From Paeniglutamicibacter psychrophenolicus (GTDB taxonomy: Bacteria > Actinomycetota > Actinomycetes > Actinomycetales > Micrococcaceae), in the NCBI RefSeq assembly GCF_030812255.1, contig NZ_JAUSSH010000001.1, positions 124,001 through 188,000 on the forward strand: DNA of 64,000 nucleotides, in the 5' to 3' direction. Shown here piece after piece: positions 27,018-36,148 of this stretch. Both the position numbers and the translations under genes were made by a program. Position 1 is the first letter of the stretch, and every line of letters starts with the position of its first letter. A model generated the notes under the pieces. It was not told the DNA's origin. It ran no database searches and saw only the letters and a program-made list of their open reading frames with translations.

Positions 27018-28544
27018 CTAGCGTCCGGCGACCTGCTCGAGGTCCGCGCCCTCGGTGTCGCCCTGGCCGGCGACCCGCGCGTTCCAGTTGGTGATGACGG
27101 ACGGCTCGGTGGGCCGTGTCAGCAGCGAGACCAACACGTAGACCAGGGCCGAGGCGATAAGGCCGAAGTAGATCGGCTCGTTGGCGTAGATGCCGTCGAA
27201 GCGGTTCTCCGCCTGGATCTCCAGGGTGATCATGGTGCCCAGCGTGACGATGGTTCCGGCGGCCATGGAGGCGGCGGCGCCCAACCCGTTGCCGCGCTTC
27301 CAGACCAGCCCGCCGATGATGGCCACCAGCAGGCCGCCGACCAGGATGTCGTAGGCGATGGTCAGGGCCGCGACCACGTCGGAGACCATGATGGCCAGCA
27401 CGATGGCGACCACGCCCAGCAGCAACACCCAGATGCGGTTGGCACGCACGTCGTGCTCCGGGTTCTCGTTGGTGTTCACCTGCACCTGCTTGCCGAACCA
27501 GCTGGCCACGAACGGGGTGACGTCGGTGCGGGCCACGGTGGCCGCGGCAATCAACGCACCCGAGGCGGTGGACATCATCGCGGCAACGGCCGCGGCCAGC
27601 ACCAATCCGCCGATCGCGACGGGCAGCAGCTGCGTGGCGACCTCCGCGTAGACGACGTCCTTGCCCAGATTGGCGACATCGATCTCCGGCAGGGCAACGC
27701 GGGCGGCCAGGCCGATCACGGCACCTGCCGCGCCATAGAGCACGCAGTAGATGCCGGCGGTGGTGCCGCCCCAGCGGGCCACCTTCGGGGTCTTGGCGGT
27801 GAAGACGCGCTGCCAGATGTCCTGGCCGATGAGCAGGCCCAGGGTGTAGACCACGAAGTAGGTGATGATGGTCTGGACGCCGATGCCGTCCCAGGTGAAG
27901 AACTCGGCACCGACGCGTTCGCGGATGCCGGACATGCCGCCGGCGGCGTTCAGTGCGAAGGGCAGCATCAGGAAGAAGATGCCCACGGTCTTGATGACGA
28001 ACTGCACCTGGTCGGCCAGGGTAATTGACCACATGCCGCCGATGGTGGAATAGATGACCACGATGACCCCGCCGATGGCGATGGCCATCCAGCGTTCCCA
28101 GCCGAAGAGGACCACGAAGATCGTCGCGTAGGCGCTGGTGGAGGTGGCGCAGAGCATCAGCGTGTAGGCGAGCATGACGATGCCCGAGGTGTTGGTTGCC
28201 GACTTGCTGCCGTAGCGCAGGGTGAGCATCTGCGAGACCGTGAAGATCTTCAGGCGCTGCAGGGTGGGCGCAAAGAGCAGCGAGAGCAGGATGACTCCGG
28301 TGCCGATCGCCACGACCAGCCACATGCCGGAGATGCCGAACTTGTAGCCAAGTCCCACGCCGCCCACGGTGGACGCGCCGCCCAAAACGACCGCGGCCAT
28401 GGTCCCGGTGTAGAGGAAAGGTCCCAACCGGCGGCCGGCGACGAGGTAGTCGCTGCTGTTCTTGGTGCGCGATTTGCCCCACCAGCCGAAGATGAGCATT
28501 GCCGCCAGGTAGACGGCGACGATGGTGCCATTGATGAATTCCAT
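27018..28544 (-). CDS. Sodium:solute symporter family protein
   Basis: This membrane protein of about 508 residues belongs to the SSS family and has about 13 hydrophobic segments. It contains the family signature region (GLVLAAAVAAMMSTASGALIAAATV) and the N-terminal SSDYLVAGRRLGP. I chose the ATG at 28544, because the protein then starts MEFINGTIVAVYL with the first helix in the normal place. It diverges from an XRE-cupin regulator. A short element in this promoter, GTTGTCTCATA, recurs before the ureohydrolase gene at 33.4 kb. The symporter may therefore import the guanidino compound or polyamine used by that unit. The substrate is inferred. Confidence 0.9.
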   Translation of the reverse strand: MEFINGTIVAVYLAAMLIFGWWGKSRTKNSSDYLVAGRRLGPFLYTGTMAAVVLGGASTVGGVGLGYKFGISGMWLVVAIGTGVILLSLLFAPTLQRLKIFTVSQMLTLRYGSKSATNTSGIVMLAYTLMLCATSTSAYATIFVVLFGWERWMAIAIGGVIVVIYSTIGGMWSITLADQVQFVIKTVGIFFLMLPFALNAAGGMSGIRERVGAEFFTWDGIGVQTIITYFVVYTLGLLIGQDIWQRVFTAKTPKVARWGGTTAGIYCVLYGAAGAVIGLAARVALPEIDVANLGKDVVYAEVATQLLPVAIGGLVLAAAVAAMMSTASGALIAAATVARTDVTPFVASWFGKQVQVNTNENPEHDVRANRIWVLLLGVVAIVLAIMVSDVVAALTIAYDILVGGLLVAIIGGLVWKRGNGLGAAASMAAGTIVTLGTMITLEIQAENRFDGIYANEPIYFGLIASALVYVLVSLLTRPTEPSVITNWNARVAGQGDTEGADLEQVAGR

Positions 28545-28610
28545 GAGGGGGTGCCTTTGCTTCGGGAGCGGGGCCAACAACCATCAGGTGATGCCTGTTA
28601 GTAAACATTT

Positions 28611-28621
28611 GTTGTCTCATA
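28611..28621. promoter_or_regulatory. GTTGTCTCATA element in the symporter/XRE divergent promoter
   Basis: GTTGTCTCATA sits inside ACATT...AATGT arms (28605-28630) in the 162-base divergent gap. It differs by one base from GTTGTTTCATA at 33357-33367, upstream of the ureohydrolase gene. It is a possible binding site of the XRE-cupin regulator. Confidence 0.35.
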
Positions 28622-28706
28622 GGCTAATGTGAGATGCCTTACACGTCAATTGCCCTAAGCTGGACAGACCAAATATTTCTTTGAGCACCCCTGGAGAGCC
28701 TTGCCC

Positions 28707-29282
28707 ATGAAAGCCCTGCCCGTCGAACCCAGCAGTGCCGCATTGGCCATCGGTTCGCGGATCCGTGCGGCGCGGCACGCCCAACGACTGACCATCGACC
28801 AGGTCGCCGATTCCACGGGCCTGACCAAGGGCTTCCTTTCCCGGGTGGAACGCGACCTGACCAGCCCCTCGGTCGCCTCGCTGGTGACCCTGTGCCAGGT
28901 GCTCTCGATGGAGGTCGGCGAGCTGTTCACGGCGCCGGACACCCACGTGGTGCGCCTCGCCGAGGCCCCGCGGATCTCCCTGGGCGGCGAAGGCATCGTC
29001 GAGCAATTGGTGACGGCCCGCTCCGAGCGGCGCCTGCAGGTCATTCGCGCGGTCATCGCCCCGCGCGGCGAGGGCGAGACGGAGCTCTACGCGGTGGATT
29101 GCGAGGTCGAGGTGCTCCACGTGCTCTCCGGGCGCTTCGTGCTGATCTTCGCCAACGAGCGCTTTGACCTCAATGCGGGGGACACCGTGACCTTCCCGGG
29201 CCGGGAACCGCACAGCTGGCTCAACCCCACGGACGAGGAAGCCGTGGTGACCTGGACGCTGGTGCCGGCCGCTTCGCGCTAG
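28707..29282 (+). CDS. XRE-family regulator with C-terminal cupin domain
   Basis: The 191-residue protein has an N-terminal helix-turn-helix (QRLTIDQVADSTGLTKGFLSRVERDLTSPS in two halves, about residues 30-65) and a cupin sensor domain at the C-terminus (LHVLSGRFVLIF through GDTVTFPGREPHSW). This architecture is common in regulators of polyamine, amino-acid and guanidino-compound catabolism such as PuuR. I chose the ATG at 28707 with GGAG upstream. It probably controls the divergent symporter gene and, by a shared promoter element, the ureohydrolase/decarboxylase pair at 33.4-36.1 kb. Confidence 0.88.
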   Translation: MKALPVEPSSAALAIGSRIRAARHAQRLTIDQVADSTGLTKGFLSRVERDLTSPSVASLVTLCQVLSMEVGELFTAPDTHVVRLAEAPRISLGGEGIVEQLVTARSERRLQVIRAVIAPRGEGETELYAVDCEVEVLHVLSGRFVLIFANERFDLNAGDTVTFPGREPHSWLNPTDEEAVVTWTLVPAASR

Positions 29283-29438
29283 GACATGTTGCCAAGCCCC
29301 CCGTGGCCGTGGCACGCGGGGGGGCGATCGATTCCCCGGGTGTGGTCCCCGTCCGGTGTGAAGGGTGCTCCCGCGACATCGCGCGGTGGCGCATGGCGCA
29401 GGGCGGGCGCGGTCGCGATCGAGCAGACCCGGGTCATG

Positions 29439-29800
29439 ACGGGGGAGGTCCGGGCCCGCAGCCGGCGGCGCACCAGGGCGAAAATGCCGATCCCGGCCAG
29501 GCCCTGGCGGCGTGGACGACCAGGTCGGCGGCCTTCCACCACCGCAGGGGCGGTGCAAGCAGCATAAGGTGCAGGCCGGAGGGGACAAGAAGCACGAAGT
29601 CCGCGACAACCTCGACAGGTGCGCTGGCACCGAACCCGGAACCGGGGGGCGAACGGGACCAACGTGGCCTGGCGCAGCGCCCCGGCGCCGACCTGGGTGA
29701 CCTCGAGCTTCCACGGCACGATCCAGGTGAGCAGGACCGGGTGGATCGCGAACAGCTCGGCCAACAGGACGCGCCCGCCGACCCGGGCGGCATTTTTCCG
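29439..29800 (-). pseudogene. VanZ-like membrane protein remnant, broken by two frameshifts
   Basis: On the reverse strand three fragments in successive frames read as one VanZ-type protein. First comes LLTWIVPWKLEVTQVGAGA with LVPFAPR. The frame then shifts to SAPVEVVADFVLLVPSGLHLM, matching the VanZ NVLLFVPLG segment, then RWWKAADLVVHAA. A last shift gives GIGIFALVRRRLR. The middle of the family domain, which usually has a conserved Gln and Arg, is missing. No single frame gives a full protein and no start with a ribosome site is present. The rest of the gap 29283-29898 shows nothing I can assign. Sequencing error could explain one shift but not the internal loss. Confidence 0.6.
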
Positions 29801-29898
29801 AAACAGGCACTGCAGACTCCACGACGAACGACAGCAACCAGGCAATCCGGGGGCGTGCCGCCAACCCGGGGACCAGTCCGCGGTTTTCGGGCCGCGCC

Positions 29899-31866
29899 CT
29901 AGCCCACGTGCACCCAGGGCCGCCGTGCGATCGACGGCTCCGCCTCGCGCAGCACCTCGCGGGTCAACGGCGCGATCTCGCCCTGGCCCAGGAACAGGAA
30001 GCGCAGCAGGTTTCGCACCGGGTTCCCCTCGGTCCAGCGGAAGTAGATGTGCGGCATCACGCCTGTGGCATCGCGGATTTCCAGGCAGATCGCGGCGATG
30101 GCCGTGGGGACCGAGGGGGCCTCGGCCTGCAGGATCTTGTAGCCGTGCCGGGTGATCCCGCAAACCTTGAGGTCCTGGGCGAAGTCCGAGAAGTCGGAGA
30201 CCTTGATTTCGATGAAGAGCACCCGGGCCTCCTCGGGCAGGTGGCTGGCCATCCTGGCGTGGGCCAGCTTGTGCCGGTAACGGGAGGCCGAGAGGCGCAC
30301 CGGTTCGTGGGCGATGATCCGCACCATGGAATCCTCGGTGGAGGTCTTGATGATCTCCAGTGCCGCGGCATCCAGGGTCACCGAGGTCGCCCGCAGCTCC
30401 GTGGAGCGGCGGAACCGGGAAACCAGCGAGACGGCGATGATCCCGGCGATGAAGAACGCCGCGATCCGGATGCCGTCCGGGCGCTCGACGACGTTGGCCG
30501 CGGTGGTGTAGACGAAGATGACCGACACGATGCCGAACCCGATGGTCCGCCACCGTTGGCCCTGGCGCTTGGCGGAAATGGTCACGGCCACCGCGGCGGA
30601 GGCCATGAGCACCAGCACGCCGGTCGCGTAGGCGGCACCCTGGGCATCGACACTGGCTTCGAAGGCGATCGTGATGACCACGGCAATGCCGATGAGCACC
30701 AGCACCAGCGGGCGGATGGCGCGGGCCCACTCGGGCGCCATGCCAAAGCGCGGCAGGTACCGGGGGATCAGGTTGAGCATGCCGGCCAGGGCCGAGGCCC
30801 CGGCGAACCACAGGATCAGGATGGTTGACAGGTCGTAGATGCTGCCGAACCCGTCGCCGAGCATCGCGTGGGCCAGGAACGAGAGGGCCCGGCCGTTGGC
30901 GTCGCCGCCGGGCTGGAACTCCGGGGCGGGAATCAGCAAGGTGGTGACCACCGAGGAGAAGACCAGGAACACGCTCATGGTCAGTGCGGCGGTGAGCAGC
31001 AGCTTCCGGGCCCCGGCAATGCGTCCGCGCGGGTTCTCTTCGGTGTCCCCGGGGGTGTGCCGGATCTGCGGCATCACGGCCACGCCGGTCTCGAAGCCCG
31101 ACAGGCCCAGGGCCAGCTTGGGGAACACGAGCAGTGAGATGGCGATCATCATCCACGGGCTCGAATGGGTGGCCGTCAGGTTCAGCCACCAGTGGTCCAC
31201 GGGCGCCGGGTCGGCGACGAGGGAGGCCACGGCCACCGCGATCACCACGACGTTCAGCAGCAGGTAGGTGGCCACCAGCCCCACGGCCAGCCAGATGACC
31301 TCGTGGAAGCCGCGCAGGAACAAGGCCCCGAGCAGCAGGATCAGCACAATCGTGATGATGATTTGCTGTCCGTTGAACCAGTCGGGAGTGAAGGGGTTCT
31401 CGATGATGTGTGCCGAGGCGTCGGCCGAGGACAGGGTGATGGTGATCATGAAGTCGGTCGCGGCGAAGCCCAGCAGCACCAGCACGAACAATTTGCCCTT
31501 CCAGTGCGGAAGCAGGCGTTCGAGCATCGAGATGGATCCCTGCCCGTGCGGGGACTCGTTGGCCACACGGCGGTAGACCGGCAGCGCCGCGCCCAAGGTG
31601 ACTGCCACGAGCATGAGGGTGGCCAGCGGGGCCAGGGCGCCGGCGGCCAGTGCCGCGATGGCCGGCTGGTAGCCCAGGGTCGAAAAGTAGTCCAGGCCCG
31701 AGAGACACATGACCTGCCACCAGCGGTGTCCGGCCGGCTTGGCGGCAACCTCTTCGGGGTTTTCCCGACCGATGTCGGTGTCCTTGAGCCACGCCGCGAT
31801 GGGCTTCGTCCGGCCCGCTCGGCGCAGGGGCTGGACGGGGTATTTGGCGCCCGTGGTTTTCTTCAC
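29899..31866 (-). CDS. APC-superfamily amino-acid permease with large C-terminal domain
   Basis: The product has about 655 residues from a GTG at 31866 (AGGAGTAGGG upstream). Roughly twelve hydrophobic segments ([20 protein letters not shown] to [16 protein letters not shown]) are followed by a soluble C-terminal region of about 190 residues (residues 465-655). The membrane part resembles amino-acid/polyamine/cation permeases. The soluble tail has alpha/beta character ([18 protein letters not shown]). The substrate is not known. It is divergent from the small membrane-protein operon at 32 kb. A TTG at 31917 is a possible longer start. Confidence 0.85.
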   Translation of the reverse strand: MKKTTGAKYPVQPLRRAGRTKPIAAWLKDTDIGRENPEEVAAKPAGHRWWQVMCLSGLDYFSTLGYQPAIAALAAGALAPLATLMLVAVTLGAALPVYRRVANESPHGQGSISMLERLLPHWKGKLFVLVLLGFAATDFMITITLSSADASAHIIENPFTPDWFNGQQIIITIVLILLLGALFLRGFHEVIWLAVGLVATYLLLNVVVIAVAVASLVADPAPVDHWWLNLTATHSSPWMMIAISLLVFPKLALGLSGFETGVAVMPQIRHTPGDTEENPRGRIAGARKLLLTAALTMSVFLVFSSVVTTLLIPAPEFQPGGDANGRALSFLAHAMLGDGFGSIYDLSTILILWFAGASALAGMLNLIPRYLPRFGMAPEWARAIRPLVLVLIGIAVVITIAFEASVDAQGAAYATGVLVLMASAAVAVTISAKRQGQRWRTIGFGIVSVIFVYTTAANVVERPDGIRIAAFFIAGIIAVSLVSRFRRSTELRATSVTLDAAALEIIKTSTEDSMVRIIAHEPVRLSASRYRHKLAHARMASHLPEEARVLFIEIKVSDFSDFAQDLKVCGITRHGYKILQAEAPSVPTAIAAICLEIRDATGVMPHIYFRWTEGNPVRNLLRFLFLGQGEIAPLTREVLREAEPSIARRPWVHVG

Positions 31867-32044
31867 GAGTGTGAACCCTACTCCTGGTTGAGCATCACGG
31901 GATATAGCTGGGGACAAGTGCTTTTAGTGACATGCCTGACATGCTCTGCTTTGACATTTAGCTGGCGAAAAGCAACCATTTTGTAGCGGGATACGCAGGG
32001 AAGTCGTTTCCTGGTTTGCGCCCGCTCGTTTAAGGACATTGCTT

Positions 32045-32482
32045 GTGAGTTCCCGGCCCGAAGATCCCGCTGCGGTTCCTTGGCGACCCAAGCGGCTCTG
32101 GGCACCCTGGTGGCTGGCCATGTTGTTGGGCGGGGCAATGGGCGTTACCCTGACGTTGCTGCGCGCCTCCAGGGAGTTCGTGATTCCCGGGGCCATCGCC
32201 CTGGCCCTGGTCATCGTCTTCATCACCGTGGCCACGATCATGCGCAGGCAATTCCATCCAGAGGCTCTCGAGCCGCCGATGTCCCTGTCGTATGTGTTGT
32301 GGATGGTCTTGCTGGTTTTCCTGGTCGGGCCCGTCCAGGTGATGCTCCTGCCGGCCAATCCGCAAGAGATCGCCATCAAGGCCCTTGCGTTGTCCGCGGG
32401 CATTTCCATCTGCATCTACGGGGCCGACCGCGCCCTGTTCTCGTCCTTCGCCGTGCGCAAGAGGCCGGGCAGGCCCGCCTGA
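32045..32482 (+). CDS. Small integral membrane protein
   Basis: The 145-residue protein starts at a GTG (32045) preceded by AAGGA. It has four hydrophobic segments: WWLAMLLGGAMGVTLTLL, IPGAIALALVIVFITVA, LSYVLWMVLLVFLVGPVQVML and AIKALALSAGISICIYGA. I do not recognise the family. It precedes a second small membrane protein and a winged-helix regulator, with a nested inverted repeat in the gap. Confidence 0.75.
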   Translation: MSSRPEDPAAVPWRPKRLWAPWWLAMLLGGAMGVTLTLLRASREFVIPGAIALALVIVFITVATIMRRQFHPEALEPPMSLSYVLWMVLLVFLVGPVQVMLLPANPQEIAIKALALSAGISICIYGADRALFSSFAVRKRPGRPA

Positions 32483-32489
32483 TCATTGA

Positions 32490-32529
32490 CTTTCCGTTAT
32501 GGAAAGGCAAGACTTTCCATAACGGAAAG
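32490..32529. promoter_or_regulatory. Nested inverted repeat (double dyad) before a membrane protein/regulator pair
   Basis: CTTTCCGTTATGGAAAG (32490-32506) and CTTTCCATAACGGAAAG (32513-32529) are exact reverse complements. Each arm also carries its own CTTTCC-N5-GGAAAG dyad. This looks like two adjacent operators for the winged-helix regulator encoded at 32989. As RNA it would also make a 17-bp hairpin able to end the upstream message. Confidence 0.65.
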
Positions 32530-32540
32530 CGAGGACGTGC

Positions 32541-33005
32541 ATGTCCGACGAAAAAACTTGGCCCGCCGGCATCGATCCGCGTGAGGCGCTCGCCGAGGTC
32601 GACGGCGCCTCCGGCGCCATGGTGCACTCCACCGAGGCGCCTCGCGGGTTCATGCTGGCCCTGGTGCTGGTCATGTCCACCGTCATGGCGCTGCTCGGAG
32701 TTGCTTCGTGGCCGATCCTTCTGGGCATCGGGGCCCTCGGTGCGCCCCTGCTTGCGTGGTACCTGCTCGCAATGCGCGCACGGCCCAAGCCGCGCCCCAT
32801 CCTGAGCCACTCCGGGCCCTACATGTTGTACGCGCTACTGCTCATGCTGGTCATGCAGGCCGGCCGGTTCTGGGAGCCTCGATCGTGGTGGGAGGTTGCC
32901 GCCAAGTGGATCGTCGTGTTTGCCATCTGCTGGTACGCCATGTCCCGCATGCGGGCTGCCGCCATCAGGAATCGACTCAAGGACGCCAATGAGCGACCCA
33001 TCTAA
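32541..33005 (+). CDS. Small integral membrane protein
   Basis: The 154-residue protein has about 37 soluble N-terminal residues and then four hydrophobic segments: FMLALVLVMSTVMALLGV, WPILLGIGALGAPLLAWYLL, YMLYALLLMLVMQA and AAKWIVVFAICWYAM. The short basic tail is RNRLKDANERPI. The family is not recognised. It overlaps the following regulator gene by 17 bases. Membrane protein plus winged-helix regulator under a shared operator is a common layout for a self-contained sensing or transport unit. Confidence 0.78.
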   Translation: MSDEKTWPAGIDPREALAEVDGASGAMVHSTEAPRGFMLALVLVMSTVMALLGVASWPILLGIGALGAPLLAWYLLAMRARPKPRPILSHSGPYMLYALLLMLVMQAGRFWEPRSWWEVAAKWIVVFAICWYAMSRMRAAAIRNRLKDANERPI

Positions 33006-33294
33006 TCCTGCCGCGTTTGACGAACTGATCCATGCGCCGTTGCGCCTGCGCATCTGCGCTTCCCTGGCCCTGGTGCAGTGGGCGGAGTTTGCCCAGCTGC
33101 GCGATGCGCTCGGTGTTGCCGACTCGGTGCTGAGCAAGCATCTCAAGCAGCTGGTCGATGCGCGCTATGCCCATGTCGAACGCTTCACCAAGGGCGGCCG
33201 GAGCCATGCCAGGGTCGCACTGACGGTGGAGGGCCGCAGGGCCTATGTGGGGCACGTGGCTGCGCTGCGGGCCATGCTCGAGCAGGAGATGTAG
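32989..33294 (+). CDS. Winged-helix transcriptional regulator (MarR/PadR-like, single domain)
   Basis: This is a small regulator of 101 residues made only of a winged helix: LRLRICASLALVQWAEFAQLRDALGVADSVLSKHLKQL, then the wing YAHVERFTKGGRSHARVALT and a terminal dimerisation helix. It resembles the HTH_34/ArsR-like one-domain proteins. The start at 32989 lies inside the previous gene, so translation is coupled. The nested repeat at 32490-32529, ahead of the preceding gene, is the likely autoregulatory site. Confidence 0.85.
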   Translation: MSDPSNPAAFDELIHAPLRLRICASLALVQWAEFAQLRDALGVADSVLSKHLKQLVDARYAHVERFTKGGRSHARVALTVEGRRAYVGHVAALRAMLEQEM

Positions 33295-33356
33295 CGCGGG
33301 GTTTCACGCGGGAGCCTTGACTGTAAGCCGCACCACAAATAGCATACAGGGCAACG

Positions 33357-33367
33357 GTTGTTTCATA
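33357..33367 (+). promoter_or_regulatory. GTTGTTTCATA element upstream of the ureohydrolase gene
   Basis: GTTGTTTCATA lies 59 bases before the GTG start. It is flanked by GTTG...CAAC arms at 33357-33376. It matches GTTGTCTCATA in the symporter/XRE-cupin gap at 28611-28621 in 10 of 11 bases. A TTGACT about 40 bases upstream could be the -35 box. Confidence 0.35.
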
Positions 33368-33426
33368 TTGAGCAACAAGACGTGGTCGGCGGTGGGTACC
33401 GCCGGAAACCCCTGAGGGAGAAGATC

Positions 33427-34419
33427 GTGGAAGAAATCCGCATTGAAGACAACGGAAACATCGGTCCCATCGATGCCTCCAAGATTCCGCGCTTCGCCGG
33501 ACTGGGGACCTATGCCAGGCTCCCCCGCATCGACCAGGTGCCCTCCGCGGACATCAAGGTGGTCGGGGTGCCGTTTGACTCGGGGGTTTCCTACCGGCCC
33601 GGCGCGCGGTTCGGATCCACCCACATCCGCGAGTCCTCGCGACTGATCCGCCCGTACAACCCGGCCCTGAATGTCTCGCCGTTCGCGCTGACCCAGGTCG
33701 CCGACGCCGGGGACATGGCGGTGAACCCGTTCAACATCAACGAAGCCATCGAGACCATCCAGCAGAACGCGCTGGACCTCACCGCCGACGGCTCCACCCT
33801 GGTGACCCTGGGCGGGGACCACACCATCGCCCTGCCGCTGTTGCGCGCCGCCGCCGAACGCGCGGGAAACCCCGTGGCCATGCTGCACTTCGACGCGCAC
33901 CTGGACACCTGGGACACCTACTTCGGCGCCGAATACACCCACGGCACCCCCTTCCGCCGCGCCGTGGAGGAAGGCATCCTCGACACCGAGGCCATCTCCC
34001 ACGTGGGCACCCGTGGCCCGCTCTACGGCAAGAAGGACCTCGAGGACGACAAGCGCTTCGGCTTCGGCATCGTCACCAGCTCGGATGTCTACTACCAGGG
34101 CGTGCGTGAGATCGTGGACAAGCTCCGCGACCGCATCGGCAACCGCCCGCTGTACATCTCGGTGGACATCGACGTGCTGGACCCGGCCCACGCGCCGGGC
34201 ACCGGAACCCCCGAGGCCGGCGGCATCACCAGCCGCGAACTGCTGGAGATCCTCCGCGGGCTGCGCGGCATGAACATCGTTGGCGCCGACATCGTCGAGG
34301 TCGCCCCGGCCTACGACCATGCCGAAATGACCGGCGTTGCGGCATCGCACGTCGCCTACGACCTGATCTCGCTGATCGCGGACAAGCGCGCCAACGACAA
34401 GAAAGCGGCCCAGGCATGA
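33427..34419 (+). CDS. Ureohydrolase: guanidinobutyrase or agmatinase
   Basis: The 330-residue arginase-fold enzyme has all Mn-site motifs: [21 protein letters not shown] and [19 protein letters not shown]. The start is a GTG at 33427 with GGGAG upstream. The family hydrolyses guanidino groups to urea. Agmatinases and guanidinobutyrases look alike. The next gene, overlapping by four bases, encodes an AruI-like thiamine-diphosphate enzyme, which favours 4-guanidinobutyrate as substrate, giving 4-aminobutyrate and urea. That assignment is from context. Confidence 0.9.
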   Translation: MEEIRIEDNGNIGPIDASKIPRFAGLGTYARLPRIDQVPSADIKVVGVPFDSGVSYRPGARFGSTHIRESSRLIRPYNPALNVSPFALTQVADAGDMAVNPFNINEAIETIQQNALDLTADGSTLVTLGGDHTIALPLLRAAAERAGNPVAMLHFDAHLDTWDTYFGAEYTHGTPFRRAVEEGILDTEAISHVGTRGPLYGKKDLEDDKRFGFGIVTSSDVYYQGVREIVDKLRDRIGNRPLYISVDIDVLDPAHAPGTGTPEAGGITSRELLEILRGLRGMNIVGADIVEVAPAYDHAEMTGVAASHVAYDLISLIADKRANDKKAAQA

Positions 34420-36074
34420 GCCCGGACGACATCGCCGAGGTGGGCACGCGCAACGGCGGGGACCTGGTCATCGAGACCCTCGAGGCGCTGGGCGCCCACA
34501 CGGTCTTCGGCATCCCCGGCCAGCACGCCCTGGGCCTGTTCGACGCGCTCTCGCGCTCGAAGCTGCATTTCGTCTCCTCCCGCGTGGAGAACAACTCCGC
34601 CTTCGCCGCCGACGGCTATGCCCGGGCCACCGGCGAGGTCGGGGTGCTCTTCCTGTCCACCGGTCCCGGCGCGCTGACCTCCCTGGCCGGGCTGCAGGAG
34701 GCCTACGCCACTTCCGTGCCGATGGTCGTGGTGGCCAGCCAGATCCCGTTGGACGGGCTCGGTGCCCGCCGCAAGGGCATGCTGCACCAGCTCGACGACC
34801 AGAAGGCCTCCGCAGCCAACGTCACCAAGTCCCAGCGCACCGTGCACCACGCCTCGGGCATCCCCTCGGCGATCCAGGATGCCTGGGCCGATGCGATCAC
34901 CGTGCCGCAGGGGCCGGTCTGGGTCGAGGTGCCGCAGGACGTCCTGCTGGCCCCGGTGCTGGTGCCGCCGGTCATCGACGCGCTGGCCGAGGCCTACGAG
35001 CACCCGCCGCGCGTGGAGCTCATCGAGGAGGCGGTGCGCTGGCTGGCCAAGGCGTCCCGCCCGGTGATCGTGGCCGGCGGCGGGGTGCGCCGTGCCGGGG
35101 CACAGGACGCGCTGCTGGCCGTGGCCCACACGCTGCGTGCGCCGGTGGTTTGTTCGCCCGGCGGCAACGGCGCCTTCCCCTGGAACCACCCCCTGTCCCT
35201 GCAGTCCTGGGTCGAGGACCGGCACGTCACCGAGGTCCTCGAGGACGCGGACGTGCTGATCGTGGTGGGCTCCGCCCTGGGCGAGGTCACCAGCAACTAC
35301 TTCACCCTGGAACCGCGCGGGCACCTGATCCAGATCGACGCCGAGCCGCGCGTGCTCGAATCCAACCGGCCCGCACTGGGCATCCGGGCCGACGCGAAGG
35401 CCGCGCTCGAATATCTGGGCGAGGCCCTGGGCAGGCTCGAGGGCGGGACCGGGGCCGACTGGCACGGGCGGGAGCCCGAAGCGGTCGTGGCCGACACCCT
35501 GGCCAAGGTCATGGCTCGCCTGGACGCGCAGGACCTGGCCAAGGAACGCACGTTCATGGCCGACATCCGTGCCGCCGTGCCCGATAACATGCAGACCTTC
35601 TGGGACATGACCATCTCCGCCTACTGGGGCTGGAGCTGCTGGGATGCCCGGAGCGGGGAATTCCACTCCGCGCAGGGTGCCGGCGGGCTCGGCTTCGGCT
35701 TCCCCTCGGCCATCGGCGGCGCGCTGGGGCTGGGGGAACGGGTATTGGCCGTCTCCGGAGACGGCTCGGCCATGTACTCGATCGCCGAACTGGCCACCGC
35801 CAGGCAGCACAACGCGCCGGTCACCTGGCTGATCGTCGACGACGGCGGCTACGGGATCCTGCGCGAGTACATGGAGGGCGCCTTCGGGAAGGCCACGGCC
35901 ACCGAGCTGGCCCGTCCGGACTTCGTGGCGCTGGCGCAGTCCTTCGGGATCCCGGCCCGCCTGGTGGAGCCGGAAAACGTGCGCGAGGCACTCGAGGAGT
36001 CCTTCGCCGCCGACGGTCCCAACGTGGTGGTCGTGCAGACGCTGCTGAAGATGTTCGCACCCACGCACCTGTAG
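34416..36074 (+). CDS. Thiamine-diphosphate-dependent decarboxylase, AruI-like (2-ketoarginine decarboxylase candidate)
   Basis: The 552-residue enzyme has the three-domain fold of acetolactate synthase-type proteins. The catalytic Glu lies in [20 protein letters not shown], the middle domain is at about residues 195-340, and the ThDP/Mg motif starts at [16 protein letters not shown] and ends [12 protein letters not shown]. In the last part Asp-Asp stands where acetolactate synthases usually have Asn-Asn or Asn-Gly. The length is close to AruI of Pseudomonas (about 560), which decarboxylates 2-ketoarginine to 4-guanidinobutyraldehyde. The start overlaps the ureohydrolase stop (ATGA). No acetolactate synthase small subunit is nearby, which argues against a branched-chain role. 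Confidence 0.82.
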   Translation: MSPDDIAEVGTRNGGDLVIETLEALGAHTVFGIPGQHALGLFDALSRSKLHFVSSRVENNSAFAADGYARATGEVGVLFLSTGPGALTSLAGLQEAYATSVPMVVVASQIPLDGLGARRKGMLHQLDDQKASAANVTKSQRTVHHASGIPSAIQDAWADAITVPQGPVWVEVPQDVLLAPVLVPPVIDALAEAYEHPPRVELIEEAVRWLAKASRPVIVAGGGVRRAGAQDALLAVAHTLRAPVVCSPGGNGAFPWNHPLSLQSWVEDRHVTEVLEDADVLIVVGSALGEVTSNYFTLEPRGHLIQIDAEPRVLESNRPALGIRADAKAALEYLGEALGRLEGGTGADWHGREPEAVVADTLAKVMARLDAQDLAKERTFMADIRAAVPDNMQTFWDMTISAYWGWSCWDARSGEFHSAQGAGGLGFGFPSAIGGALGLGERVLAVSGDGSAMYSIAELATARQHNAPVTWLIVDDGGYGILREYMEGAFGKATATELARPDFVALAQSFGIPARLVEPENVREALEESFAADGPNVVVVQTLLKMFAPTHL

Positions 36075-36100
36075 CAGGCGGCCCGCCTCCCGGCTGTGGC

Positions 36101-36145
36101 GCGGGCCCCGGATCGATGGATGCATCGGTCCGGGGCCCGCTTTTT
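36101..36145 (+). terminator. Rho-independent terminator after the decarboxylase gene
   Basis: GCGGGCCCCGGA pairs perfectly with TCCGGGGCCCGC and is followed by TTTTT. This is the clearest classical terminator in the window. It also lies three bases beyond the stop of the convergent MerR gene. Confidence 0.92.
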
Positions 36146-36148
36146 CGG

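Noticed and set aside
26091-28028. 645-codon forward frame opposite the DinB-like and symporter genes
   Set aside because: It spans two unrelated genes and has a repetitive HDGQ-type composition typical of antisense reading.
29279-31792. 837-codon reverse frame overlapping the APC permease gene
   Set aside because: The permease frame has hydrophobic helices and a start with a ribosome site. This frame is Arg/His/Gly-rich. Only its last part overlaps the VanZ remnant.
34416-36074. Acetolactate synthase large subunit
   Set aside because: The fold fits, but there is no small subunit or branched-chain gene nearby, and the overlap with a ureohydrolase fits an AruI-like decarboxylase better.
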